Assembly (NCBI GenBank): GCA_013397865.1
Contig: VZTI01003143.1
Coordinates: 561,798-625,797 of the forward strand
Origin: Struthidea cinerea
Lineage: Eukaryota; Chordata; Aves; Passeriformes; Corcoracidae
DNA length: 64,000 nucleotides
Direction: 5' to 3'
Position numbers and translations under genes: made by a program. Numbering within the stretch: position 1 is the first letter of the stretch; every line of letters begins with the position of its first letter. The notes below the pieces were generated by a model. The model searched no databases. It saw only the letters and a list, made by a program, of their open reading frames with translations, and had not been told where the DNA came from. Below, in pieces: positions 37,780 to 50,400 of this stretch.

Positions 37780-38045
37780 TGGCATGAAGCTGTGTCAGAC
37801 AGGATTTGGGCTAGATATTAGGGAAAGGTTTTTCATCCAAAGGGTGTTTGGGCACTGGAACAGGCTCCTCAGGGAAGTGGTCAACAGCACCAGCCTGACA
37901 GAGTTCAAGAAGTGTTTGGACAATGCTCTCAGACACATGGTGTGACTCTTGGGGCTGTCCTGTGCCGGGCCAGTAGCTGAACTCGATGATCCTTATGTGT
38001 CTCTTCCAGCTCTGGACATTCTGTGAATCTATGATTTGAGAGTTT
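37780..38045 (+). mobile_element. CR1 LINE 3' fragment (SINE-tail type)
   Basis: Plus-strand CR1 remnant: GGCATGAAGCTGTGTCAGAC, TATTAGGGAAAGGTTTTTCA, GGAACAGGCTCCTCAGGGAA, GAACTCGATGATCC, and an end of ATTCTGTGAATCTATGAT. The last part resembles the tail of the tRNA-Ile SINE at 10811-10947, so this LINE subfamily is close to the one that supplies the SINE tail. It is 5'-truncated and non-coding. Confidence 0.88.
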
Positions 38046-38141
38046 CTGAATGAAACTGATACCTCTGTTTCAGGTGTGAGAAACTGTCTTATTTTCCATT
38101 AGAATTGTCTATTTTATTTATGTCTGCTCCTCGTATGTCTT

Positions 38142-39285
38142 TGTGGTGGGTTGACCCAGGCTTGACCTAGGCCCACCAAAGCCACTCTATCGCTCCCCCC
38201 CTCAATTTGGCAGGGGAGAAAAAAAATCTAATGAAAAGCTTGTGGGTCAAGATAAGGTCAGGAAGAGGTCACTCGCTGATAACTGTCATTGGCAAAACAG
38301 ACTTGACTTAGGGAAATTAGTTGAATTTATTATGAATCAAAATCAGAGTAGGATAATAAGTAAAACAAACTTTAAAAACACATTTCTTCCCACCCTTCCC
38401 TCCTTCCTGGGGTTTAACTTTGTTCTTGATTTTCTACCTCCTCCCCACCAGTGATGCAGGGAGATGGGGAATGGGGGTTACAGCCAGTTCATCACATGTT
38501 GTTTCTGCTGCTGCTTCCTCTTCAGGGAGAGGAGTCCTTACTGCTGCTCCAGCATGACATCTCTCCCACAGGAGACAGTCATCATCAAACTTCTCTAGTG
38601 TGAGTCCTTCCCCAGACTGCAGTTTGTCATGAGCTGCTCTGGCATGGGTCCCTTTCCACAGGGTGCAATCCTTCCAGAACAGACTGCTCCAGTGTGGGTC
38701 CCCTGTGGAGTCACAAGTCCTGCCAACAAACCTGCTCCCACACGGACTCCTCTCTCCAGAGGTTCTCAGGTCCTGCCAGGAGCCTGCTCCAGCACAGGCT
38801 TCCCATGGGGTCACAGCCTCCTCTCAGGCATCCACCTGCTCCAGCATGGGGTTCCTCCATGGGCTGTGGATGGATATCTGCTCCACCATGGACCTCTATA
38901 GTCTGCAGGGGCACAGCCTGTCACACCATGATCTGCACCATGGTTTGCATGGGAATCTCTGCTCTAGCACCTGGAGCACCTCCTCTCCCTCCTTCTCCAC
39001 TGACCTTGGTGTCTGCACAGTTGTTCGTTTCACGTATTCTCGCTCCGCTCTTCTCTGGACACAATTACTTCTGCGCAATAAATACTTTAAATTCTTATTT
39101 ACTCTGCTATCCGAGAGGCACTACTACCATCTTTGACTGGTTCAGTCTTGACCAGCTGCTGGTCTGTCTTGGATCTGGCTGGCATTGGTTCTGTTGGACG
39201 TGGAGGAACCTTCTGGCAGCTTCTCACAGAAACCACCCCTATAGCTCCCCCCAGTACTAAAAGCTTGTCATGCAAAGTCACTACA
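38142..39285 (-). mobile_element. solo LTR, long avian ERVL-like family
   Basis: About 1,144 bases running from TGTGGTGGGTTGACCC to AAAGTCACTACA. I recognise this from memory as an abundant LTR of neoavian and songbird genomes. On the minus strand it has a TATA-like TTTAAAG near 39085 and AATAAATTC near 38325 as a poly-A signal, which suggests minus orientation. The flanks GTCTT and GTCCT are a possible 5-bp duplication with one mismatch, a length typical of ERVL. The centre (38570-38960) is made of degenerate repeats of the CTGCTCCAGCxTGGGTCCC type with few stops. That explains the long open frames seen there in several frames; none is a gene. Confidence 0.8.
38570..38960. repeat. degenerate minisatellite inside the LTR
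   Basis: Imperfect copies of a roughly 50-60 base unit built around CTGCTCCAGCATGGG, CCACAGGG and TGCAGT words recur through this stretch (for example near 38634, 38684, 38786 and 38838). It is part of the LTR family, not a local event. Confidence 0.7.
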
Positions 39286-42200
39286 GTCCTGTAGGATGCC
39301 TTGATTTATAAAATACCTTGGGACAGCTGCAACATCTTCTGTTCGTACCACTAATAGATTGTAATAAAAATAGAAAAGTTGCACAATTTTAATTTAGTGG
39401 TACTTTTGGGGGGCTTTTCTGAGGGAGATGTTTAACACTTCAGAATTTTATTGTGAGAGAGTGTGGATGTGCTGGAAATTGGTTATGATAGTAACAAAAA
39501 TCTCTAAGAGCTGCCAAGCAAATTCTAGACAAAACGGAACACTATATAGAATGCGTGAACTAAACAACAATATGGTAACAGCAAAGAGACAGAAAATACT
39601 TCAGGAACCTCTAATCCCCATGGCTTGTTGAGGTTTCAGAGGGAAAACATGAAGATCTAGTGCATTTTTCTGCAAAGTTTTATGCAAGCTTAACTTCCCG
39701 CACTGGACATTTCCACGGAAGTCAGTGGGATAACTTGTTCTGAGTAATACTGTATGTCTCCATCTTTTCAGGCCCAAAGTCTTAAGCTATATTTATTAGG
39801 TCTGGGATGTGTATAGTTGTATCCATGTTCACATTTGTCTGGGACAGTCATTATTTATTTATTCCTAAAACAGAAAAATATTCGTAGTGTTCATCAGTGC
39901 TCCTGACTTTTGTCTTCTAAATATTTTTGCTCTTTTGCATGGTGACATGCTTTGATATTTATGAAAAATGACCCTGTTCATTAGATACAAAAAAATAAAT
40001 GCTCTATTTAAATTTTTATGTGAATTATCACATTATTAATTCAGAGAAGAATATTCATTGATTACACAGAGTCATTGATAACTATCAAGGATTTTCTATA
40101 CATGTGGGGCCTGGATACTGTGTTCTGAACTAGTTTTGCAGTGGGATTTCCTGAAGTCTTTACAAATTGGTGGAACATAATCTGCTAGAATAATCAGAAC
40201 TAGCAAAGAAAGAATATAGGCTCTTATTCCTTCTTTTTTTCTTTCTGTCATTCTTCCTATCTATGTGTCCATCAGTAACATTCGGTTGCCTTGTTTGGGC
40301 ATGTTTGTGGAAAACAATCTGTTAGGTCCACCATCAATGTCCCTTTCAAAATGAAAAACTGTGAAAATGAAAAATGCTGTTCTTCCTTGGCTGGTAATGT
40401 AATAGAGTTTGATCAAATTTTTTGAGGGAAAACAGGTCAAAGACATGCAATTTTGGAAATCCTCAAGTGGATTTAGAATTTGTGTCTCAATTCCCATTGG
40501 CCCAGAGCCTTGGTAAGTAGGGGAAGTGATCAAAGGAAAGGGACAAAGTTTAATTGTATGTTTTGTGTTGGAGTGACTGATCTTTTATCTTCTGAGCATC
40601 ATACTTGGGTAACTCTTCAGACCACAAGTTGTCATCTTTTCCACTCATTTATGAACAGAGTAACAGAGTACTCAACTGGCTATACGTACCTTGCATGTAT
40701 CTTTAAAATTTCTCCATAAAAACATTTTATCAGTAGTACTAAATCAAATGCTTTGAAGTATTCTGTAGCTGATTTACTCAAGACTAAAAAAGTATATGCA
40801 ATAAACACTTTACCTGATCAAGTGATAATTGACACATTTTTTATTTTTAATAGTAAAATGCACTGTAGTAATATACAGTCCACATTATGTGTTTTTGCAA
40901 TTATGATTTTATGTTCTTCCTTTCCTAAATTTACTGGTAAACACAGAGCTTTCATTTGTCAGAAATCTGCAGGATACTAATGTTTACTGTCAAATCAACC
41001 AGTCCTCTTACTCTTTCTTTATGTTTGCAATTAAATACTTAAAGTTTTCCCTTAGCCAAATCTTTGTATTCTTTGCACTGAATGACTTGACAAGTCTAAC
41101 CTAGGATTGCAGTCCAAGAAGAATTGGAAGATGAGTACAAAAGACTGTAAGGTCACCTAGGACAGGTGGTGAAACCCAGAGTACAGTGACCCCCTGCAAC
41201 GATGACCTTTGCCCCCCGTTACAAACAGGGCTAAGCCCTCTTAAATATTGCACCAAATCACTGAGCACTTTAGAGGCTGTTGGTGAACACTACTTTGAGA
41301 TGCAGGATGTAAGGACATGGTCTGTGAATCCTTGAGCAGATACATTAGCTGTCCAGTTTTCTGGACGGTGTAGAAAATACTCAGAGGGAGCCACTCTGTT
41401 TCCTTTTACCTGAGCCCAGGGAAGGCTTCTCCACTGTTTGTTTGGCAGGATGGGCTCAGGCCCACTACCGCCTGATAGAGAAAGTGCACTGTACACTTTT
41501 ATAAATTGGCAATTCCCAGTATTGCTAACACTTGCATACAGATAGAGAGCAGCTAGTGTGATAAGCAATGCTACCCAGCAAAAAACCTCTAAGAAGAAAA
41601 GACATCCCTATTAAAGGCATCATATAAGCAGCAAAAAAAGCATTGTAGATCACAGTGGGAGAAACTTGCATTATGTCTCGCTATTAGCAGTTCTTAACTT
41701 GCAGTAGTAAGGATAAAATGGGCACCTTTATTTTTTTTTTTTGAAGGAATTTTTGATTTTTGCCAAGGGCTGAGAAGGTGCCTGGCTCACAGAACCCCAG
41801 CCATCTTTAGTTCTGCTTTGAAGAACACACTTCTGCACATACTGCTTTCAATTGTGCACACAGCTTTGGCCACACATTTCAAGATTTGGACACATGACTA
41901 GGATGCATTTTCAAAACTAATAATAAATATTCAGAAGTCTTTTAAATTATGTATGATGACTAACACATATTCAAAATTACCTGAAAGCAAATTCAAACTG
42001 TGAGACCCAGGGCCTTGAAATGTCCAGCAGAACAGTCAACATTAACTGCATGAAATTATTTTGTGTAAAAGAAGGGAAAGATTTTTCTCTTTATTTTACT
42101 TACATTCATGCATTTCTTTTCAGATATATTGCATAGTTTATGTTGACATTATGAAGCAGTTTACTGCAATCCATAATAAACTTGGATTTTTTTCTTAAGC

Positions 42201-43969
42201 TGTTTTATATTTTTTGCATTTTCTTGTTGCAAATGAGGACTGAGCCTGCATTCAGCTGTTGCTGTGCCAGCCTGGTATAACCCCACCAAAGTAACTGAAG
42301 TAACTTTGTAACTGAGTACAGACTGTAGGTTTGTACATTTTGCAAAGCATCTGGAAACTTTGGTGGACCAGAGCCAAACCCATAACTCATTGTTATTGCT
42401 TTCATTATGTGATGATTTTATGACATACAATATTTCATTTTCTTAACAGCAGTCTTTTAAATGCAAACCTCTGGGAACTGATACATTTTTGTACCTAACT
42501 TTTGTTCATTGCTTGCTTGGGTTAGGGTGTTTTATTGGAGACTGGCTAAGATGTATTTGTTTGAATCCAGTGCTTGAACATTACAAACTTTTAGCACCTT
42601 ACATAACAGTTTAGGGCATCTGAGTCAGCTTCTAAGACAGGACTGAGGGCATCATAACAAATATGATCTTAAATCAGAAAATGACATGAAGGACCAAACC
42701 ATTCATTCACTGTCTGAAAGACTGATACAGTCCCCTTAATGATATAATTTGCCTAGGAACATCAGAGTTCCTATTTGAAATGAGCACTCAGAAAAATGGA
42801 ATGAAACAAGTTGAATTATTTTATTCATACCTCTGGCTGTCTTTAGGAGTATAAAGAAACTTAACAGATATTTACTGCTTTGAATATTTGCAGTGCTAAC
42901 CCTAAGTCTCAGACAGGATCATTTATTTTCATTTGACAGGTGGGGTTTTTGTACTTAGGGTTTCAGAAATCACCAAATTTCACATCTGAATTATTGCATA
43001 TAACTAAACATTCTATTTTAAAGAATTGGCTAAAGCGTAAGTCGTTCAATAGAATGCATGAAAGACTTTTGTTATCATCTTGGCAAGTTCTACAATAAAA
43101 TGTGAATAATCCCATTGGAAGTTAGTTGATGCATGTGTTAATTAGGTTCAGAAATACTGATGCATTGTCTGTTCAGACTTTCAGTTTTTCTACCGCTACT
43201 TTGACTATCCGATGTCCAAAGAGGTTTCTTTTGAAGGCTGGTTCAGCATACTGAAATTGAAGCAATTTGGTGAGTTCTTCCTAAAGTGAACTTTCAACCC
43301 AGAACATCCTTCTGCTTCCTCCAGTCTTACTCCAAAATAAAAAAGAACGTAGCTCCTAGTTTATTTTTCTTCTGCCTCCAACTTGGTTGTGTCCTGTCTT
43401 ACTCATTCTTAATGACCTCCTCCAGTTGTTCTCAATCTGCTCCAGGTTCTTCTGTCTATATAACAAAATAGGTAGATTATTCCTCAGAAAGCTCTTTTCT
43501 CTGGTGGGAGAGAATAATCTTTTTCCTGGCCAATAGTTTCATTGGTGATATGTCATTGCTGAGATGAGGTTCAGATGGATGCAAGATGAGTACTGCTGTG
43601 TCCTCCTCTTGACTGGCTTTGTCCTTCATGAGAAGTGTGACACCACCTTAAATAGTTGTCCTGCTGATGGTCTTAATGGTTCCTTCTGAATCATATTCCA
43701 ATGATCATCCTGGATTAAAATATCTGACTACTCAGTTTTCAGAGAAGCTTTCTGTTACTGGTTTATGGAATTCTCCACAGTTCCAAATCAGAATAGTTGT
43801 CCTAAGGCAACTGTTTCTGCAATTTGACCTCTTATATAGCTTGATGATGGATTTATGTACAAAAGATGGTTCTCTGTCACCTTAAATACCGTGCAAACCT
43901 AATTTTCCAATCAAGAAAAAATCTACTCATTCAGGATTTTATCCAAGACAAAATATTTGCACCTGGAAG
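39286..43969 (+). other. long CPED1 intron, second part: nothing recognised
   Basis: Unique AT-rich sequence between the ERVL-like LTR and the next CR1. Open frames are short and not protein-like. Confidence 0.65.
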
Positions 43970-44441
43970 GTTGTGTTTTGGTCCCCACTACACCAGAAAG
44001 GACATGGACAGGCTGGAGAGGGTCCAGCACAAAGACGATCAAAGGACTGGGAAGCCTGCCAGATGAGGAAAGGCTGAGACTGCTGGCTTTGTTAAGTCTC
44101 TAGAAAAGAAGACTCAGGGGAGACTTTAGCACTGTGTTACAGTATTTAAAGGGTGGCTGCAAGGAAGATGGAGACTCCCTTTTTACAAGGAGTTACACTG
44201 AAAAGATGAGGCGTAATGATATAAGTTACTCTGGAGGAGATTCCAGTCGGACACAGAAGTAAAATTTTTCACAATTATGTCAGCTATTGAAACAAACTGC
44301 AAAGAAGAGTGGTGGATTACCCAACGTTGGACACCTAAGATTCAGTGGACAGGGCACTGGGTTCTTTTGACAAAGGAGTTGGACCAGATGATTCTTGAGG
44401 TCCCTTCCAACCTGGTATTCTGTGTTTTTATGGTTCTATGG
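43970..44441 (+). mobile_element. CR1 LINE 3' fragment
   Basis: Plus strand. It begins in the CR1 ORF2 C-terminus (GPHYTRKDMDRLERVQ, corresponding to the HYKKDIE-LEHVQ box), runs through AGACTTTAGCACTGTGTTAC and TTTTTACAAGGAG, and ends CTTGAGGTCCCTTCCAACCT then ATTCTGTG and TTCTATGG. It is diverged, with a stop soon after the conserved box, so it is inactive. Confidence 0.9.
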
Positions 44442-47400
44442 CAATTCAGATTGAGACTCCGAGAAGGAACATAAGACAAAACTGGATTGAGAAGGTTCTT
44501 TCCGGAATAGGTTAAAACCTTTGACTGTGACATCTTTGGCTAAAGGTTTGTTAGCCAACTGGTGGGATGGACCAGGTCTCTGCTGTATTGCTTTCAGTTG
44601 CTGCTGGTCAGCTCTTTGTTACTGCTTCCTCAGCAAACATGCAGTCACTTCTTGTAGAAATTCTCCTATAACTGTTTTAAAATAAATTTAACCAGGTTTG
44701 CTAGACTGAGGTATGTGGAAGTTGAAATACTTTGGAGCCCTCAATAAGTGAGTTATCACATTTCTGCCTGCTTTCAGCCTCCTAATGTCTGTTTCGACCT
44801 AAATTATGCTGTGAGTCTGAGAGTCCATGAAAATTAGTTGAGTATGAAGACTGTTGAGAATGCCTCAGCTCCATGGATTACTTCACAGTAATAGTAACCC
44901 CATCCCATAGTGTAACGTCTTTTCTGTAATTCCTGTACACAGGTGAGCTTTCCTCACCTCCTTTGTATATGTATCCCATGAAGGAAAACAGGGAGTATTT
45001 CCACTGCATCTAGCAAAAATTCACCTATCTTTGAAGGTCTGAGTTGACTGTAGCCCTTCCAATTTGCTAAATCCCACAAATAAGACTGTGTGCCTGCCAG
45101 CTGGCAATCAGACCTGCAAGTGGATAGAACTCATTAGCAGGGACTGGTTCTATTTGGAGATTGGACTTGCTGTGTACATATCCCACACATAGTTGCAACT
45201 AGATTCCAACCTCTGGACCTTTGGCAATGTAAGGCAGGAGCATCATCTGCCAAATCAGACTGCAACTCTCCACTCAGCAAGTTAGAAGCTGTGCCAAAAT
45301 CGCCTACTCTGAAGCTGAGACAAGTTATGCCCTAGTACCCTCATACAAGTTAGTCCACCTGAGAAACGAGAACACATTCACCAATATTGTTTTTCTACAC
45401 GGTCGTATTTACAGTTTTGCAAACCACTGTTTATTTTCATCACATTCAAATAAAAAAAACCCTAAACTTTTTTCTCTAGTATTACTCTGACATTTTGAAG
45501 GAGAGAGTTGATTAAGATCCAAAGGATGCAATGTACTCCTTCATATCACATTTAATCAAGAATTGCACTCAGAAGAATTTGTCTCTTGATCATATTCACA
45601 TAAAAGTAACTGGGGTTAGTAATCAGTATCTTAAATGGATTCATATTTTTAATAGTTTTAATTGAAATGAACGTAAATAACCTGGAGTTTTCTGTTAGCA
45701 GGTCTTTTAGTTAAAGATCCTTTTTGGTTTAGAACTCTGGATTCACTTTTTTCTGAATCCTTCTTGTGCTTGGAGGAAAACTCGTTCATGCCAGAGTCTC
45801 TTCTATATTGCACTGTTTTAAATTAACTTTATAGTTGCAAATCTCTAGAGAATTGCTTTTTGTCCTGTGAATTAATTCTTTTCTACTAATGGTTAGTTAA
45901 AGATTCATCTATGAAACAAGGGAAGGTCCTATAAAGAAGAAATAATAGATGTGAAACAGATATTTGGCAAAGAACATTACTGCTCAGTCCTTTTGCCAGT
46001 TGCTTTTTCTTAGCATTTCATGAGTGATGGATTATGTGGCTTCTCACAGACTTTTTAGCTATGTTGTGGAATGCCCTTTACTGGAAGACTTTAACTGAGC
46101 TTAGTAAAACTGCTGGTACACTTGGTCTTGCCTCAGTATGGGAGGATGAACTAAATGACCCTGTGGAGTTCTTTGCTGATGGGTTTCTATCCTGCTTTAT
46201 GTGTCCAGGATTCTCACAACTCAGATTTTTTTGTAAAAAAAAAAATGTATGCTACATTTAGTTAGTCTAAACTGGAAATAAAGTAGAACTGCCAATTATT
46301 TTATCCATTTCTATTTCTCATATCTGAGCTTAAGAACTTCTCTTTCCATTCAGTTTTAAAGAAGTGAAACAAGAGAGAAGGATAATTTAGAGACTTTTAA
46401 TTGGCAGGAATCTTGCTCGCAAATGCTTTGCTCTGTAAATTAAAGGTCGAGAGGGTTTTAAACCAGGATGTTCCTTGCCAACAGTGCAATTTAGGAAGCA
46501 ATTATTTGTAGCTAATATGATTTGGGATGGATGCCATCATTAGAGCAATGAGATTTTTCCCTTGTTTTTGACCCAGTAACCATTCTGTTATGAAGCTATG
46601 TAACCATACATATGGACATTAGGGAAATGAAAGAAGAGTTTGAAAAAGGAAATCTCTGAATTGAAGGCAAACTCATGATACACATTTCAACTCAAATTCA
46701 AGCTGGGATTGAGAGTAAAGACTTCATTTATGATTGCTGACTTATGAGGTTGTTGGAGGTCAAGAGAACTGTGGTGTTATGATTTACATAAAAGTATAAA
46801 AGCAAAGCAATTACTTTAATCCATTGTTCAAAGCAAGCTATTATGTCTACCTAGTTTAAATTCATAAACTGTGATGTACTAGAAAACAAAGACATTTTCA
46901 GACATGTTTTACTTGCTAGCAGTCTCCAACTATGTATTGCTGCTCTAACACTTTTCCAGAAATTCAGCCTAATCACTGATAATTCAATTTTCCAGAAAAC
47001 TTTTTCTAAATATTGGCTTCATAAAACCAAATTGAAAAGGTAGCCAAATTGTTTTGTTTGAAATGCCTTTTTTAATCTGAAGAAAGCTGCTTTGCACAAA
47101 TATGAGAAGCAATATATGGTCACAAGAGGTAAATTTCTAATATAACGTCATTTTTGCAGCATAGTCAAATGAAACTTCTAACATTTTTTCTGCATTTCTG
47201 GTCAACTGTGCACAATGAAGAAAAATTATTAATATTTTTCCTGTTTTGTCCTCTGATATTGGTGGTAACTCCAAATGAAAGGAAGATGCATTTGCTAAAC
47301 AAACCATGTTTTAGCCCCACAGTTCCTATTGTATTGCCTGTTAGAGTCCTATGGAATGGCCAGTGTCCAAGGACAGAAAAAGACGTAAAACATCTGTTCC

Positions 47401-50400
47401 TACATAAATATGGAAAACTACTTTTGGAGACATTTATGTCTATTAACATCAACTGTGTTACATTTGTTAAACTTATACTAAGTTCCAGTGTTATGAACAA
47501 ACCAGAGTATCTAAAACCCTGTTCTTTTGAAAAAGCAGAACACAAATAGGACAGAAATGAAACAGAAAAAAAACCAGCTGCAAAAAGAAGACCTGTGGTC
47601 ACCTGCAAATACTGAAATAATGACTTTTTTTTTAAATTTTAATGATGCTACACATAGATAGCAGAAGAGCTGTACATATCTTGTCAAAAAGTATAATGAT
47701 TTATTAACTGCGGGATCTGAGTGTTTCTGAAAATAAAATTTGGTCTGTGATTGCGTACACATCGTTAAGCAGGAGTATGTTAGGCTGCCTTTTTTCCTCT
47801 TATAACACTGTGTTACAGATTTTACCTAAACACACTCCACTCCACTGATGCTTTAATCCAGTGAAGGAAGGCTCAAGGCTTCCATGTTTTTAATAAGGAA
47901 AAGAGCAAACAGTCTCAGCTATTGAGATTATGCTTAGTCTATCCAGCAAAAATGCTGACTTTAATTACAAAAATTAGCATGTGCCATATTTTAAGCCTAG
48001 ATAAGAATTCAGAAATAGCCATAGACATCTAAAAATGTTAACTTTGTCCCTCTGTGTGGGAAGATTGTGCTGGATAAAGCTATAGAAGTCAAAAATAGCT
48101 GTAGGCTTTATTGTGCAAGTTTGGTGTTTGGTCCAGGTGGGTGAAATCGTGATGTCCTTAGCCAAGGGACATTTTGAATGATCTCTTCTAGGCACAAACC
48201 CAGAAAAGCAGAGTCAATACATCATCCACACCTTCTTTATTAATTCTTTCCACCGGGTATTACGTTAGGAAATAAACTCTTTATTCCCTGTTGTTTAGAT
48301 TTGACAGAGTTTGAATGCCTGGCCAAATTAAGATGAGGCATTGTAGACCAGGCTCTGTCTGAAAGGTTAATCAATAAAAACAGAGGCCTCTGATAGAAAA
48401 AAATACTGTTTCAGAAAAAGAAAATGGAGTATTCTAGTTGTTTTGTTCTACTTCAATAATTCTATGTTTCGTTTTCAGCAAAGAGCAGATGGAAAACTGA
48501 GTCGTGGATCAAAAAACTCTGTAGGAATTTAATTTTTCTGTTTTACAAGAAATTAAACTAATAATCATAAACTTTAGACAGAAGCACAGAAAAATGTGTC
48601 AATCCACCGAAAAAGAAATGTGAAAGTAGATTTTCTCCTCAAAAGACATTTCATTGCTCCCTCTGAAAGCAAGATATTGAAAATAGCTTAGCTTCAAAGC
48701 TCTGTTTTTCATTATTGTGGCTTATTGCCCACTATTAGCTGTTTCCAAAGTCCATTAGAAGCTCTTGTGTTCTTTGACTCCTTCTCCTACAGATTGTGAA
48801 AGAAATTGCTGCCTATTGTGGTCTGTTAAGTTTTATATTTGGTTTGCTGTAGAAAAAAATATTAACAGTATCTTCTGCTGCCTACTCTTCTTACAGTGGG
48901 AAAGATGGAGACGGATGTGTGGATTTCCTCTGTGCTTTGTGGCAGCCTTAAAAGATACTTGTTTGATGATGAGTTGCCAGAGAACTGACATGGTACCTGC
49001 AGAGCTACCATGGGCATTTCTGACAGCTGCTCTTGTAGCTGACAGCTTATATTGACCTTCTGTACCAAATATTTTCTTAGTCCCTGCTCTCCACAAAAAT
49101 GAAAATATGACAGTGGGATGGAAGGGAAAGTCTTCTGTGACCCAAGTATTTTTTCGGTCTGTACACTGTGCATGGGATCCATCTTACCTCACTTCTGTTT
49201 TCAACAACGAGACCTAATTCCTTTGGATGCCTATATACTGGGTGAATTCCAGTTTTAAGGCACAGTTCAGTTGATCTGTTTTGAATATCTATTTTAGTTG
49301 TCTGAGTGGCTTAGCTATAAAGTTGTAGTGTCTGTGTTTCATCTCCTAATATCTGATCAGATGAAACCTATCTTCTGTAACTTATATTCTGAGCAATCTG
49401 GATAAAATATGTTTGAGTAAAACAAGTCATGCAAGCAAAGTTACATGAGTCTTGTGTGCAGAGGAGGTAGGGAATGTGGTACAAACTCCTTTAACAGGAT
49501 GTTGGTTGCATTCACTAGCACATGAAATTCACGTAGTTCAAACCTGATGTTGTAAATCTTAGTACCACTTTGTGACTAATGAGTATCTGATGATGGATAT
49601 TCAGGGCTTGAAGACTTGTGGGGTGCTGAATAGTCTGTATACACGTACTTGAGCAGAATGGAAGCATTTGGTCCTAAGAGATTGGACCTGTCTTGGATCT
49701 GGCTCTTCACCCACTGAAAATTCCTAAAACTCTTATAAATACAGGGTCAAGTCATTATAGAGGTAACTTGATTTTTGCATGAGGTTTGTTTTGGAAAAGG
49801 AAGTGAAAGAAGAGAAAATGGGGCAGGGGTGGGAAAGAGGACTGGTGATGAAGGAAATTGAGCAGAGAAACCACTTTTCCCGTAATCATTTTATTTGAAA
49901 GTATAATTTCATAACCTTTTTTAACTTTTTCTTTATATGGCTTGAGGTTTTACCCTTCATCCAGGGTTTTATCATCTGTTATGAATTTAATGTATAATTT
50001 AAATAAATGATAGAAAAAAAACCCACTAGTGATAAGAATGAAGGCTCTGTCTCTATGAAATAAAAATTCGAAGTGTTCACTTCTCACCTTATAAAGTTAT
50101 GAAGCTTTGCTCCAGTCACACACTTTTGTGATTGTTCCCTGCCTTTAGGTGTGAAAGTCATTATTAGTTGTCAAAAGCTGTTGAAATATAAGATCTGACC
50201 TGTAAATATTATTTGCTCTTATTATTTTGCAATAGAGTAATATGAACAGCACAGCAAATTAACATAGAGTATACAAGTTCAAAAATGCAGTTTTTATTCT
50301 TTTGCATTTTTAAGTTCCAGCCTGCCAAAAAGGCTCCTTCAAAAGTGTCCCTTAATCTTAAATAACAACCTAGAGGAAGTAAGGACCATCTGGAAAGTCT

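Noticed and set aside
38434..39260. Open frames of 90-188 codons on both strands
   Set aside because: They are translations of the degenerate repeats in the ERVL-like LTR, open in several frames at once, with no known domain.
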